From Streptomyces sp. PKU-EA00015 (GTDB lineage: Bacteria > Actinomycetota > Actinomycetes > Streptomycetales > Streptomycetaceae), in NCBI RefSeq assembly GCF_013387495.1, contig NZ_JABZEE010000004.1, positions 1-64,000 on the forward strand: DNA of 64,000 nucleotides, given 5' to 3'. Position numbers and translations under genes: made by a program. Shown here one piece after another: positions 20,601 through 28,183 of the stretch (within the stretch, counting starts at the first letter, position 1; every line of letters starts with the position of its first letter). The notes beneath the pieces were generated by a model. That model did no database searches and was not told the DNA's origin. It saw nothing but the letters and a program-made list of their open reading frames with translations.

Positions 20601-21188
20601 GCCCGGTTCCGGCGTACGACCGGCAAGGGGGCCGGACTGATCGGCAGCCACGTCGGGGTCTTCCACGCCGCGCACGTCGACGGCGTTCCCTACCTGGTCA
20701 ACGGCAACTCCGGAAAGGCCCCTGCCGGTCCGGTGGACGAGGGCGGCTTCACCGGCTGGTCCCTCGTCGGTGTCGACGAGGTCTCCCGAGCCGACCAGGC
20801 TGCGGGCCGCCGCGCCCCGTGGGGCCCGCGCCCCGACTGGGTCTCGGTCCAGACGCGGGCCCACGCGGACGCGGTGACGCTCGACGCGCCCGCCGTGCTG
20901 CAGCCCGGGGAGAGCGGCGACGCGCGGGCGACGGTGCAGCAGGGCGCGCGCCGCGTACCGGCGGCGTGGCCGATGAGCGTGGACTGGTCCGGCTCGCCGA
21001 ACCTGCACATCGGCCGCACGCAGGACGCCCGGCCCCGGCACGCGGCGTCGTTCGACCCGTCGACGGGCCGGCTCACGGCGCTGCGCCAGGGCAGCGTCAC
21101 GCTGGCGGTGACGGTGAACGGCGTGACGCACACGGTCCCGGTCACGGTGACGACCGCGGCGGAATCCCGCCACCGCGACGCGGCGTGA
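17694..21188 (+). CDS. Secreted phosphodiester glycosidase fused to metallophosphoesterase
   Basis: A 1164-aa secreted multidomain enzyme. A signal peptide covers about residues 1-28 (cleavage near PAAADP). A phosphodiester glycosidase (NAGPA/DUF2233) domain at about 100-420 includes INADFFD and NALNLDGGGSSTLV. Beta-sandwich/Big-like regions follow at about 500-770. A calcineurin-like metallophosphoesterase lies at about 790-1010 with SDAQF, VNGDLVDEG, PGNHE and a late SHVGVFH. A C-terminal beta domain ends the protein. The first domain removes sugars from sugar-phosphodiesters and the second cleaves phosphoesters, so it may act on teichoic-acid-like or glycerophosphodiester polymers; the substrate is inferred. 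GTG at 17694 is favoured because GGGAG precedes it and the signal peptide starts there. Confidence 0.88.
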   Translation: MGLGRARHTVVLLATLSALVAGASVPAAADPTPDPPPRETAEILRPIAPPPASNPGGTHAAVADEDGIETARSRRPVAPGVELTSYDRLGAAKWLRVDELSVDLGGADVRADYLSSGKVADRNSVSDLAARHDPGPGRRTVAAINADFFDINQTGAPQGAGIRDGQLTHSPAPGAHRAVGIGPGGAGRVLQLYFDGTLTVPGGAHPLGAYNAANVPAGGIGAYTAAWGEADRALTVDAATPVAEAVVREGKVVAVHDRPGSGPVPDDTTVLVGREAGAAVLAALRPGDPVSVAYRPRTDSGPVPRTAVGGRELLVVDGVPQNHDGAGNNATAPRTAVGFSRDGRSMHVVTVDGRQADSGGVTLTELGLMMKKAGAHNALNLDGGGSSTLVAREPGSDALQVENSPSDGSERDVPNGLALTAPDGSGKLRGYWVETAMPAAGAPTADPVKGGHPERVFPGLTRRLAAAGYDETYGPAAGTPHWLSVDASVGRVDDQGVFHARDSGDTEIRAARAGIHGSIRLTVLDDLARIEPTVRRVGLADASATGTFGIVGYDAQGNSAPVEPDDVRLDYDRERFTVRAERSGSFTVSSRTGGDAAGRITATAGGVTTVLAVSVGLAEQAVSSFDDAAQWKFSHARAGGSLAPTPDGHSGTGLEIRYDFTRSTATRAAYAAPPQPIAVPGQPQTFTLWIKGDGNGAWPTLHVKDAAGSDQLLRGPYVTWTGWRQVTFAVPPGAATPLSVYRFYLAETAANRQYTGRIVIDGLDAQVPPGVDLPDPPRVADPLVDSAAVTGARDWRFAVMSDAQFVARDPDSPIVGQARRTLREIRAARPDFLVVNGDLVDEGSPADLAFARRVLTEELGDALPWYYVPGNHEVMGGRIDNFVTEFGPAHRVFDHRGTRFVTLDTSSLSLRGGGLAQIKALRAQLDAAAADPGIGSVMVIEHVPPRDPTVQKGSQLGDRKEAALVEDWLARFRRTTGKGAGLIGSHVGVFHAAHVDGVPYLVNGNSGKAPAGPVDEGGFTGWSLVGVDEVSRADQAAGRRAPWGPRPDWVSVQTRAHADAVTLDAPAVLQPGESGDARATVQQGARRVPAAWPMSVDWSGSPNLHIGRTQDARPRHAASFDPSTGRLTALRQGSVTLAVTVNGVTHTVPVTVTTAAESRHRDAA

Positions 21189-21193
21189 CGCCC

Positions 21194-21228
21194 GGCCCGC
21201 CCGGGGCCGACAGGGCCCCGGGCGGGCC
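21194..21228 (+). terminator. Terminator hairpin, 15-bp stem
   Basis: Perfect 15-bp arms at 21194-21208 and 21214-21228 around a 5-nt loop, directly after the stop at 21188. Confidence 0.85.
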
Positions 21229-21407
21229 CAGGCTGCAGGGGGTGGGGGCGGGTTCACCGTCGAGACCGCCCCAGCCATGGGTGGCTCCTCCGTCTTCTAG
21301 GGCTCCGCCTCAAGTCACCGCACAACCGGCAGTTGTGACAGCACGTCAGCCGGCTCGCCCCCTCGGCGGTGACCGGCGTGCTGCGCCTGGCAGCGGCCGG
21401 CGTCGGG

Positions 21408-22373
21408 TCACCACTGGGCGATGAGCGGCGTGTCCGGTTCGTGCTGCCGCCAGGCTTCGGTGAGGCGGACGAGGCGGGTGCGGGCGGCGATGCCGCGCAC
21501 GGTTGCGATCTTGCCGTCGGTGATGTCGAACGTCACGGCGCCGACGACCTGGTCGCCGATCACGAAGAGGATGGCGGGGGCGCCGTTGACGGGCGCGTAG
21601 TGGATGGCGGGCGTGCCGCCGGCAAGTCGCCGTTTCGCGGGTGTGGGTCTGAAGCCGGCCCGTGCGACGGCGGCGATGCGCTGCGGAGTGTCGAACTGCA
21701 GCAGCCTCTCTCTCAGGCCGGCGCCGTCGGAGATCGCGGTCGCGTCGTCGGTGAGCAGCGCCACCAGCCGTTCGGTGCGGCCCGAGGAGGCAGCGGCGAG
21801 GAATTCCTCGACGATCCTGCGGGCGGATGCCGGGTCGACTTCGCCGCCGCCGCGGTGGCCCGCGGCAGTGATGCGGCGCCGGGCCCGGTGAAGGTGCTGC
21901 TGGCTCGCGGACTCGGTGATGTCGAGGATCTCGGCGATCTCGGCGTGGCTGTAGGAGAACGCTTCGCGCAGGACGTAGACGGCCCGCTCGAGGGGGGAGA
22001 GGCGCTCCATGAGAGTCAGCACGGCGAGGGAGACCGATTCGCGCTGCTCGAAAGTGTCGGCCGGGCCGAGCATCGGGTCGCCGTCGAGGAGCGGTTCGGG
22101 CAGCCAGGCGCCGGCGGTGCGTTCGCGGCGGGCCTGTGCCGAGCGGAGCCGGTCGAGGCACAGGTTGGTGACGACCTTGGTCAGCCATGCTTCCGGCACC
22201 TTGATCCGCTGCCGGTCCGCGGCCTGCCAGTGCAGGAACGCGTCCTGTACGGCGTCCTCGGCGTCGGTGGCGGAGCCCAACAGCCGGTACGCCAGCGAGG
22301 CCAGCCGGTTCCGGCTGGCCTCGAACCGACTGGTGTCGAAGCGATCAGTGGCGGTGCTGTCCACGCGAATCAC
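21408..22373 (-). CDS. sigJ: ECF sigma factor SigJ (ECF41-like) with SnoaL-like C-terminal domain
   Basis: A 321-aa sigma factor. Region 2 lies at about residues 15-85 (SLAYRLLGSATDAEDAVQDA), region 4 at about 125-180 (LSPLERAVYVLREAFSYSHA onward), and a SnoaL_2-like domain at about 195-315 acts as a built-in regulator in place of an anti-sigma factor, as in ECF41. The usual DGGGK motif of the ECF41 tail is degenerate here (SDGAGL). ECF41 genes typically adjoin a carboxymuconolactone decarboxylase, oxidoreductase or epimerase gene. Here the partner is the flavin oxidoreductase 20 nt upstream on the same strand, so the two form an operon. Confidence 0.93.
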   Translation of the reverse strand: MIRVDSTATDRFDTSRFEASRNRLASLAYRLLGSATDAEDAVQDAFLHWQAADRQRIKVPEAWLTKVVTNLCLDRLRSAQARRERTAGAWLPEPLLDGDPMLGPADTFEQRESVSLAVLTLMERLSPLERAVYVLREAFSYSHAEIAEILDITESASQQHLHRARRRITAAGHRGGGEVDPASARRIVEEFLAAASSGRTERLVALLTDDATAISDGAGLRERLLQFDTPQRIAAVARAGFRPTPAKRRLAGGTPAIHYAPVNGAPAILFVIGDQVVGAVTFDITDGKIATVRGIAARTRLVRLTEAWRQHEPDTPLIAQW

Positions 22374-22393
22374 CCTAGGCGGCTACGAGGCGG

Positions 22394-23593
22394 CTACGCG
22401 ACCGCCTTCTCGGCGGACGTGTCCGGCGCGGCGGCCAGGCGGTGCTTGCGCTTGGGCAGCCCGAAGGTCGGGTGGGAGCTGGCCCACAGCGACATCCTGA
22501 GGATGCCCGCCTTGATCCGCGCGGCCTTCCGGCCGCCCACGTACTTCGGCCTTGCGTGCGCTTCGTCGTCGACCATCTGCAGGATCCCGTCCCGCCGCCC
22601 GAGGCTGATGTGGTTGCCCAGGTACTCCAGCTTGGTGTTCGCGACCTTGCGGCCGGTCAGGCGTCCCACGATCGCGGCCGTGGCCTGCATGCCGGTGTAG
22701 CCGGCCGAAGCGCAGGACATCGGCAGCGGCCGGCCGTTGTCGCCGATGGCGTAGGCGCTGTCGCCGGCGGCATAGACGTTCGGGTGCGAGACCGACCGCA
22801 TGGTGCGATCGACGACGATCCGACCGTTCTCGGTGACCTCCAGCCCGCCGGCGGCGGCGATCGGGCTGACCGCGAACCCGGCCGTCCACACGGTTGCGTC
22901 GGACGCCAGGGCGGTGCCGTCGGCGCACAGCACCCGCGTCGCTTCGACGGCTTCGACGCTGGTGTGCTCCAAGGCGGTGATGCCCAGCCGGTCGCAGGCC
23001 TGGCGCAGGTGGCTGCGGGCTCCTGCGGAGAGCTGGGCGCCCAACTCGCCGCGGGCGACCAGCGTCACCGACAGGCCGGGCCGGGACTCGGCGATCTCGG
23101 TGGCGGTTTCGATGCCGGTCAACCCGTCGCCGACGACCAGCACACTCCCGCCTTCGTCCCGCCTGCTCAGGCTGTCCAGGCGCTCGCGCAGGCGCAGCGC
23201 GGAGGGCCGGCCGGTGACGTCGAAGGCGTGCTCGGCCACCCCGGGGACGCCGTGGTCGGCGACGTGGCTGCCGAGCGCGTAGAGAAGCGTGTCGTAGCCG
23301 AGCTCGCCGCCGCCGTCGGCGTCGGCCACGGCGACGACCTGGCGCTCGGGGTCGACGGCGGTGACACGGGCCAGGCGCAGCCGTATCCCCGTGCCCGCGA
23401 AGACGTCGGCGAGCTGTGGAGTCTCGATCTCCTGGCCGGCCGCGAGCTGGTGCAGCCGCAGCCGCTGGACGAAGTCCGGCTCGGCGTTGACCACGGTGAT
23501 CTCGATGTCCGCCGGGGACAGCCGGCGGTCCAGGGTCCCGGCCACGTAGGCCCCGGCGTAGCCGGCGCCGAGGACGACGATGCGGTGCTTCAT
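22394..23593 (-). CDS. NDH-2-like FAD-dependent pyridine-nucleotide oxidoreductase
   Basis: A 399-aa two-dinucleotide-binding flavoprotein. The FAD-binding VVLGAGYAGAYVAGTL is at about residues 5-20, the second Rossmann motif VVGDGLTGIETATEIAE at about 155-171, and VYAAGDSAYA at about 285-295 contacts FAD. The layout is that of type II NADH dehydrogenases and related quinone reductases, although the usual C-terminal membrane-anchor helix is not obvious. ATG at 23593 is chosen because AGGAG precedes it and the Rossmann fold starts immediately. It is the first gene of the operon with sigJ and is a likely ECF41-type target. Confidence 0.9.
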   Translation of the reverse strand: MKHRIVVLGAGYAGAYVAGTLDRRLSPADIEITVVNAEPDFVQRLRLHQLAAGQEIETPQLADVFAGTGIRLRLARVTAVDPERQVVAVADADGGGELGYDTLLYALGSHVADHGVPGVAEHAFDVTGRPSALRLRERLDSLSRRDEGGSVLVVGDGLTGIETATEIAESRPGLSVTLVARGELGAQLSAGARSHLRQACDRLGITALEHTSVEAVEATRVLCADGTALASDATVWTAGFAVSPIAAAGGLEVTENGRIVVDRTMRSVSHPNVYAAGDSAYAIGDNGRPLPMSCASAGYTGMQATAAIVGRLTGRKVANTKLEYLGNHISLGRRDGILQMVDDEAHARPKYVGGRKAARIKAGILRMSLWASSHPTFGLPKRKHRLAAAPDTSAEKAVA

Positions 23594-23670
23594 GTGATGC
23601 TCCTGTCGGTTCGCTTGCTGCTGCCGGTGACTTGAGCGGAACAGCGCCCCGATTGCTGACAGGAACCGCA

Positions 23671-23686
23671 TGTGGCATGGGTCACA
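23671..23686. promoter_or_regulatory. Crp-like binding site upstream of the flavoprotein-sigJ operon
   Basis: On the minus strand the sequence reads TGTGACCCATGCCACA. It fits the Streptomyces Crp motif as I recall it, GTG-N6-G-N-CAC, and the E. coli TGTGA-N6-TCACA with one mismatch. It is centred about 85 nt upstream of the ATG at 23593. Confidence 0.45.
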
Positions 23687-23687
23687 T

Positions 23688-23975
23688 AGCGGCAGGAGCG
23701 CGCTCGACGCTGCCCAGTCGCCGCGCACCGGCGTCCAGCACGCCACCACGTCCTCGGACGACCACTCCCGGCGCATGCCAACTCCCACCCCTCCGCCGAC
23801 GATCCGTCCGGCCTGACGAAGGGGCGACCCCGGAGCAACGGGCCGTCAGGAGCCGTGGTGGCTGCTGTGCGCCGTGGGTCACGGACAGGAGGCCGTTACG
23901 GGAAGGGGCGAGGGGAAAGCGCCCCGCCCCACCCCGTCGTGCGGGACGCCCCCGCCGCGACCCCGCCCGGCCGCG
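23688..23975. other. Intergenic stretch without recognised gene; weak hairpin
   Basis: No credible coding frame. A small hairpin with 6-bp arms (23905-23910 and 23920-23925) lies about 50 nt beyond the stop of the hydrolase at 23976 and may terminate it. Confidence 0.4.
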
Positions 23976-25028
23976 TCAGCGCGCGAGCCCGAGGCCCTCG
24001 ACCGCCGGTGGGGCGAAATGGCGTTCCACCTCCGACCGCGTCACCCCGCTCAGCTCCGGCGGGGACCAGCGCGGGCAGCGGTCCTTGTCGACGACCTGTG
24101 CCCGGATGCCCTCCACCAGGTCGGGCGAGGACAGGGCCGCGCACGAGACACGGAACTCCTGCTCCAGCACCGGCTCCAGCTCGCCCAGCACCCGCGCCCG
24201 GCGGATCGACTCCAGCGTCACCTTCAGGGACCGCGGCGAGCGGCCGAGGATCGTCTCGGCGGTCTCCTTCGCCTCGCTCTCCCCGGACGCGAGGAGGCGA
24301 TCGACGATGTCCTCCACCGTGTCCGCCGCGTAGCAGTGGTCGATCCACGCGCGCGCCCCGGCGAGCCGGCCGGCCGGGGCGGGCTCCGCGTACCGCCGCA
24401 CCGCCGCGGTCACGTCCTCGGACGCGACCGCCGCCGCGAGGTCCGCCAGCCGGGCGGACGGGACGAAGTGGTCGACGAGACCGAGCAGGAGCGCGTCGCC
24501 CGCGCCGACCGCCTCTCCGGTGAGAGCCAGGTGCGTGCCCAGTTCGCCCGGCGCCCGCGCCAGCAGGTGGGTGCCGCCCACGTCGGGGACGAAGCCGATG
24601 CCCGTCTCCGGCATCGCGATCCTGGAGCGCTCGGTGACGACGCGGACGCTGCCGTGGGCCGACACCCCGACGCCGCCGCCCATCACGATGCCGTCCATGA
24701 GGGCCACGTACGGCTTGGGGAAGCGGGCGATACGGGCGTTGAGCCGGTACTCGTCGCGCCAGAAGCCGACCGACGCCCGGCCGCCCGCTCGCGCGTCGTC
24801 GTGGATGGCGCGGATGTCGCCGCCCGCGCACAGTCCCCGTTCGCCGGCTCCGGAGACCACCACGGTCGCGACGGCGTCGTCGCTCTCCCAGCCGGCGAGC
24901 GCGGCGTCGATCGTGCGGACCATGGGGTGGGTCAGGGCGTTGATCGCGCGCGGGCGGTTCAGCGTGATGTACGCGGCACGGCCCTCGGTGCGCAGCAGTA
25001 CGGGGGCGTCGTGCTCTTCGGGGGCCAT
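23976..25028 (-). CDS. 3-hydroxyisobutyryl-CoA hydrolase (crotonase superfamily)
   Basis: A 350-aa crotonase-fold hydrolase of the valine pathway that releases 3-hydroxyisobutyrate from its CoA ester. Typical motifs: NRPRAINALTHPMV near the N-terminus, FCAGGDIRAI-type loop as LCAGGDIRAIHDD at about residues 65-80, MDGIVMGGGVG at about 115, and PETGIGFVPDVGG at about 140-155 with the active-site Glu. The length of about 350 aa distinguishes it from ordinary enoyl-CoA hydratases (about 260). ATG at 25028 is supported by GGAAGGA upstream. Its product path leads to propionyl-CoA, and hence to the methylmalonyl-CoA mutase in this window. Confidence 0.93.
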   Translation of the reverse strand: MAPEEHDAPVLLRTEGRAAYITLNRPRAINALTHPMVRTIDAALAGWESDDAVATVVVSGAGERGLCAGGDIRAIHDDARAGGRASVGFWRDEYRLNARIARFPKPYVALMDGIVMGGGVGVSAHGSVRVVTERSRIAMPETGIGFVPDVGGTHLLARAPGELGTHLALTGEAVGAGDALLLGLVDHFVPSARLADLAAAVASEDVTAAVRRYAEPAPAGRLAGARAWIDHCYAADTVEDIVDRLLASGESEAKETAETILGRSPRSLKVTLESIRRARVLGELEPVLEQEFRVSCAALSSPDLVEGIRAQVVDKDRCPRWSPPELSGVTRSEVERHFAPPAVEGLGLAR

Positions 25029-25128
25029 CCGGTCGTCCTTCCAGGGCGGAACGTGTGCGGCGCTGCGGGCGTCCCGCCCATCCTCGCTCACCCGCCGGCC
25101 CGCTCCGCACGACCCCTTCCCCTTCAGT

Positions 25129-25143
25129 CCGACCGGTCGGTAT
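25129..25143. promoter_or_regulatory. Palindromic TetR-type operator candidate, copy 1
   Basis: CCGACCGGTCGG (25129-25140) is a perfect 12-bp palindrome followed by TAT. The 15-mer CCGACCGGTCGGTAT recurs with one mismatch at 41182-41196. It lies in the divergent promoter between the hydrolase and the esterase. Confidence 0.45.
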
Positions 25144-25205
25144 GTTGCCTCTGGGCTGGGCACGGCGGCCCTCCCGCGACAGGATCCAGGCGACGGAGGT
25201 TTCCC

Positions 25206-26399
25206 ATGGCGGTTCGCGGCGACGACGGCGCACTCGGGGACGACGCATCCCGGGTCGAGGGCCACTGCGACGAGCGCTTCGCGGCCGTGCGCGCCGCCTT
25301 CGAGGACAACTTCCGTGAACGCGGCGAGCTGGGCGCCGCCGTGACCGTGCTGGTCGGCGGTGAGACGGTCGTCGACCTGTGGGGCGGCTGGGCGGACCCC
25401 GCCCGCACCAGGCCCTGGGAGCGCGACACGCTGGTCAACGTGTGGTCGACCACCAAGGGCCCGACGGCCCTGTGCGCGCATCTGCTCGCCGACCGGGGGC
25501 AGCTCGACCTGGACGCGCCGGTGGCCTCGTACTGGCCGGAGTTCGCCGCGGCGGGCAAGGAGAAGGTGCTCGTGCGCCACCTGCTGTCCCATCGGGCCGG
25601 GCTCGCGGGCTTTCGCGCGCCGCACTCGCTCGACGAGCTGTGCGACTGGGAGCTGACCTGTGACCGGCTGGCCGCGACCGAGCCCTGGTGGGAGCCGGGC
25701 ACCCGTTCCGGCTACCACGCGCTGACGTACGGCCATCTGGTCGGCGAGGTCGTCCGGCGGATCACGGGAGTGCTGCCGGGTGACTTCCTCCGCCAGGAGA
25801 TCACCGGGCCGCTCGGCATCGACTTCACCCTCGGGGTGCCCGGGGAGGAGACCGGCCGCGTCGCGGAACTGGAGCATCCGCGCGTCCCGCCCACGGCGGA
25901 ACAGGCCGCGGTCTTCCAGCAGCTGTCGCCGCTCGCGCTCGCCGCCCTGCTCAACCCCGTGGTCGGCGCGGACGGGGCCAACTCGCCGCAGTGGCGCGCC
26001 GCCCAGGTGCCCGCGGCCAACGGACACGCAACCGCACGCGCCGTCGCCGCGCTGTACGGGATCTTCGCCGGGCGCGGAGTGCTCGGCGGCCACCGGGTGC
26101 TGAGCGCGGAGGCCGCGGAACGGGTCCGCGAGGGGCAGGGAAGCTGCCGCGACCTGGTGCTCGGTCCGGGATTCGCGCACGACACGGAGGTCGGGCTCGG
26201 CCTGTGGCTGAGCGGCGCCAACGGCTCGTACGGGCCCAACCCCCGCGCGTTCGGCCACGACGGCTTCGGCGGCTCGTGCGGCCTCGCCGACCCCGAGGCC
26301 GGACTCAGCCTCGGGTACGTCATGAACCGCATGGGCCCGCGCGTCGCCGACGACCCGCGCAAGATGGCGCTCGTCGACGCGGTGTACCGCTCGCTGTAG
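25206..26399 (+). CDS. EstB-type serine esterase / class C beta-lactamase-like hydrolase
   Basis: A 397-aa serine hydrolase of the beta-lactamase fold. The S-x-x-K catalytic pair is S81-T-T-K84, and the Tyr motif is in RSGYHALTYGHLVGEVV. There is no signal peptide, so it is cytosolic and more likely an esterase acting on acyl or lipid esters than a beta-lactamase. The pattern matches actinobacterial EstB/LipL-like proteins of about 380-400 aa. ATG at 25206 follows GGAGG (25195-25199) with 6-nt spacing. It is divergent from the 3-hydroxyisobutyryl-CoA hydrolase and shares an operator-bearing promoter region with it. Confidence 0.9.
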   Translation: MAVRGDDGALGDDASRVEGHCDERFAAVRAAFEDNFRERGELGAAVTVLVGGETVVDLWGGWADPARTRPWERDTLVNVWSTTKGPTALCAHLLADRGQLDLDAPVASYWPEFAAAGKEKVLVRHLLSHRAGLAGFRAPHSLDELCDWELTCDRLAATEPWWEPGTRSGYHALTYGHLVGEVVRRITGVLPGDFLRQEITGPLGIDFTLGVPGEETGRVAELEHPRVPPTAEQAAVFQQLSPLALAALLNPVVGADGANSPQWRAAQVPAANGHATARAVAALYGIFAGRGVLGGHRVLSAEAAERVREGQGSCRDLVLGPGFAHDTEVGLGLWLSGANGSYGPNPRAFGHDGFGGSCGLADPEAGLSLGYVMNRMGPRVADDPRKMALVDAVYRSL

Positions 26400-26424
26400 G
26401 CCGCGCACGGCCCTTCCGGATTCC

Positions 26425-26438
26425 TGCAACACGTTCTA
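26425..26438. promoter_or_regulatory. KstR-type box upstream of the FadE26-like gene
   Basis: TGCAACACGTTCTA matches the mycobacterial KstR consensus TNNAACNNGTTNNA at every fixed position. It ends 51 nt before the start at 26490. A second match lies at 47578-47591. Confidence 0.55.
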
Positions 26439-26489
26439 CTGTGTGCGCGCCGCCGCGCAAGGGACGACCGCGAGACGCCTGGAGGGGCC

Positions 26490-27713
26490 GTGCACCTTCG
26501 CTACACCCCGCAGCAACAGCAGTTGCGCGCCGAACTGCGCACCTACTTCGCCGAACTGGTCCCCGACCACGCCCACACCCTCCCCCGTGGCCCCCAGGGC
26601 ACGGGAGGTGCCCCCACCGCCGATCCGGCCGCGCGCAAACGCTTCTACCGCGAGACGATCCGCCGCCTCGGCGCGGACGGCTGGCTCGGCGTGGGCTGGC
26701 CGAAGGAGTACGGCGGCCGCGGCCTGAGCCCGATGGAACAGTTCATCTTCTTCGACGAGGCGGCCCAGGCGGGCGTACCGCTGCCGCTGATGGCACTGAA
26801 CACCGTCGGCCCGACGATCATGCAGTTCGGCAGCGACGAACAGAAGGCACGCTTCCTGCCGGGGATCCTCTCCGGCGAGATCGACTTCGCCATCGGCTAC
26901 AGCGAACCCGAGGCGGGCACCGACCTCGCCTCCCTCAGGACCCGCGCGGTGCGCGAGGGCGACGAGGCCACCGGCCACTACACGGTGAACGGCCAGAAGA
27001 TCTGGACCACGAACGGCGACACCGCCGACTGGGTGTGGCTCGCCGTGCGCACCGACCCCGAGGCCCCGCCCCACAAGGGCATCACCATGCTCCTCGTTCC
27101 GACGTCCGACCCCGGCTACTCGTGCACGCTGATCAACACCCTTGCCTCCCACGACACCACCGCCAGTTACTACGAGAACGTCCGTGTCCCCGTCTCCCAC
27201 CGCGTCGGCGAGGAGAACAAGGGCTGGCGGCTGATCACCAATCAGCTCAACCACGAACGCGTCACCCTCGCCGCGCACGGGACCACGGCCATCCGCGCCC
27301 TGCACGACGTCCAGCGCTGGGCCGCGGACACCAAGCTCGCCGACGGCCGCCGCGTCATCGACCTGGGCTGGGTGCGGGGCCGGCTCGCCCGTACCCACAC
27401 CCGCCTCGACGCCATGAAACTGCTCAACTGGCAGATGGTGAACGCCGTCCAGGACGGCACCCTCACCCCGCAGGACGCCTCCGCCGTCAAGGTCTACGGC
27501 TCCGAGGCCCGGCGCGACGCCTACGCCTGGCTGATGGAGGTCGTGGGAGCCGCCGGCCCCCTCAAGGAGGGCTCCGCGGGAGCCGTCCTGCACGGCGAAC
27601 TCGAACGCGGCTACCGCTCCGCGGTCATCTTCACCTTCGGCGGCGGCAACAACGAGATCCAGCGCGAGATCATCTCCTGGATCGGACTGGGGATGCCGCG
27701 GGTACGCCGCTGA
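26490..27713 (+). CDS. Acyl-CoA dehydrogenase, FadE26-like (sterol side-chain type)
   Basis: A 407-aa flavoprotein that would introduce the alpha,beta double bond into an acyl-CoA. The N-terminus (YTPQQQQLRAELRTYFAEL), WPKEYGGRGLSPMEQ, GYSEPEAGTDLASLRT and the C-terminal FTFGGGNNEIQREII closely resemble what I remember of mycobacterial FadE26, an alpha subunit that pairs with FadE27 to oxidise sterol side-chain CoA esters. No FadE27-like partner is adjacent, so either it lies elsewhere or the enzyme is homomeric. GTG at 26490 follows GGAGGGG. A KstR-type box is just upstream, consistent with sterol-type regulation. Confidence 0.88.
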   Translation: MHLRYTPQQQQLRAELRTYFAELVPDHAHTLPRGPQGTGGAPTADPAARKRFYRETIRRLGADGWLGVGWPKEYGGRGLSPMEQFIFFDEAAQAGVPLPLMALNTVGPTIMQFGSDEQKARFLPGILSGEIDFAIGYSEPEAGTDLASLRTRAVREGDEATGHYTVNGQKIWTTNGDTADWVWLAVRTDPEAPPHKGITMLLVPTSDPGYSCTLINTLASHDTTASYYENVRVPVSHRVGEENKGWRLITNQLNHERVTLAAHGTTAIRALHDVQRWAADTKLADGRRVIDLGWVRGRLARTHTRLDAMKLLNWQMVNAVQDGTLTPQDASAVKVYGSEARRDAYAWLMEVVGAAGPLKEGSAGAVLHGELERGYRSAVIFTFGGGNNEIQREIISWIGLGMPRVRR

Positions 27714-27756
27714 AAGGCATGACAGCCGGCGCCGGCCACGATCGCGTCGTAGCCGC

Positions 27757-28167
27757 TCAGACCTGTTCCGCCTCCGCCGTGCCGGTGGCCTCGCGGGTGA
27801 TCCGGTCGAACTGTGCTCCCATGGCCTCTGCCAGCGCCTGTGCGGCGGAAAGGGGGCGGACCATCACCGTGAAGTCGTCGATGAGTCCCTGCTCGTCGAG
27901 GTGCAGGAAGTCGCAGCCGGTGATCTCCCGGTCGCCGACCTTGGCCCGGAAGACCAGGGCATGGTCGCGTCCGCCCTGACCGGTGATCTCCCGCACGTAG
28001 TGGAAGTCGGTGAACACGCGGGACACCCCGCGCAGGACGGCTGCCGTGATCGCCTTTCCCGCGTAGGGCTTGAAGGCCACAGGGCTGGTGAAGACGACCT
28101 CCTCGGCGAGGAGCGCCTCGATCGCGGCGTGGTCGTTCGCCTCGACGGCTCGGCGGAATGACTTCAT
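27757..28167 (-). CDS. SnoaL-like/NTF2-fold polyketide-cyclase family protein
   Basis: A 136-aa single-domain NTF2-fold protein (MKSFRRAVEANDHAAIEALL, then FTSPVAFKPYAGK and GCDFLHLDEQGLIDDFTVMV). Members bind or cyclise small hydrophobic molecules or act as steroid-isomerase-like enzymes; the substrate here is unknown. ATG at 28167 has GGAGG at ideal spacing, better than the GTG four codons earlier. It is divergent from the PadR regulator, and the shared promoter region carries matching operator half-repeats, so this is the probable PadR target. Confidence 0.88.
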   Translation of the reverse strand: MKSFRRAVEANDHAAIEALLAEEVVFTSPVAFKPYAGKAITAAVLRGVSRVFTDFHYVREITGQGGRDHALVFRAKVGDREITGCDFLHLDEQGLIDDFTVMVRPLSAAQALAEAMGAQFDRITREATGTAEAEQV

Positions 28168-28183
28168 GGTCGCCTCCACGAAT

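Noticed and set aside
17667..21278. A 1203-codon open frame opposite the phosphodiester glycosidase
   Set aside because: The plus-strand frame has a signal peptide and two enzyme domains; the minus-strand frame is Gly/Arg/Val-rich without motifs.
25206..26399. Calling the S-T-T-K protein a beta-lactamase
   Set aside because: No signal peptide and an EstB-like pattern; class C-type enzymes for resistance are exported.
23976..26432. Treating the 818-codon minus-strand frame as one protein fused to the CoA hydrolase
   Set aside because: The upstream part is antisense to the esterase gene; the hydrolase has its own ribosome-binding site and ATG at 25028.
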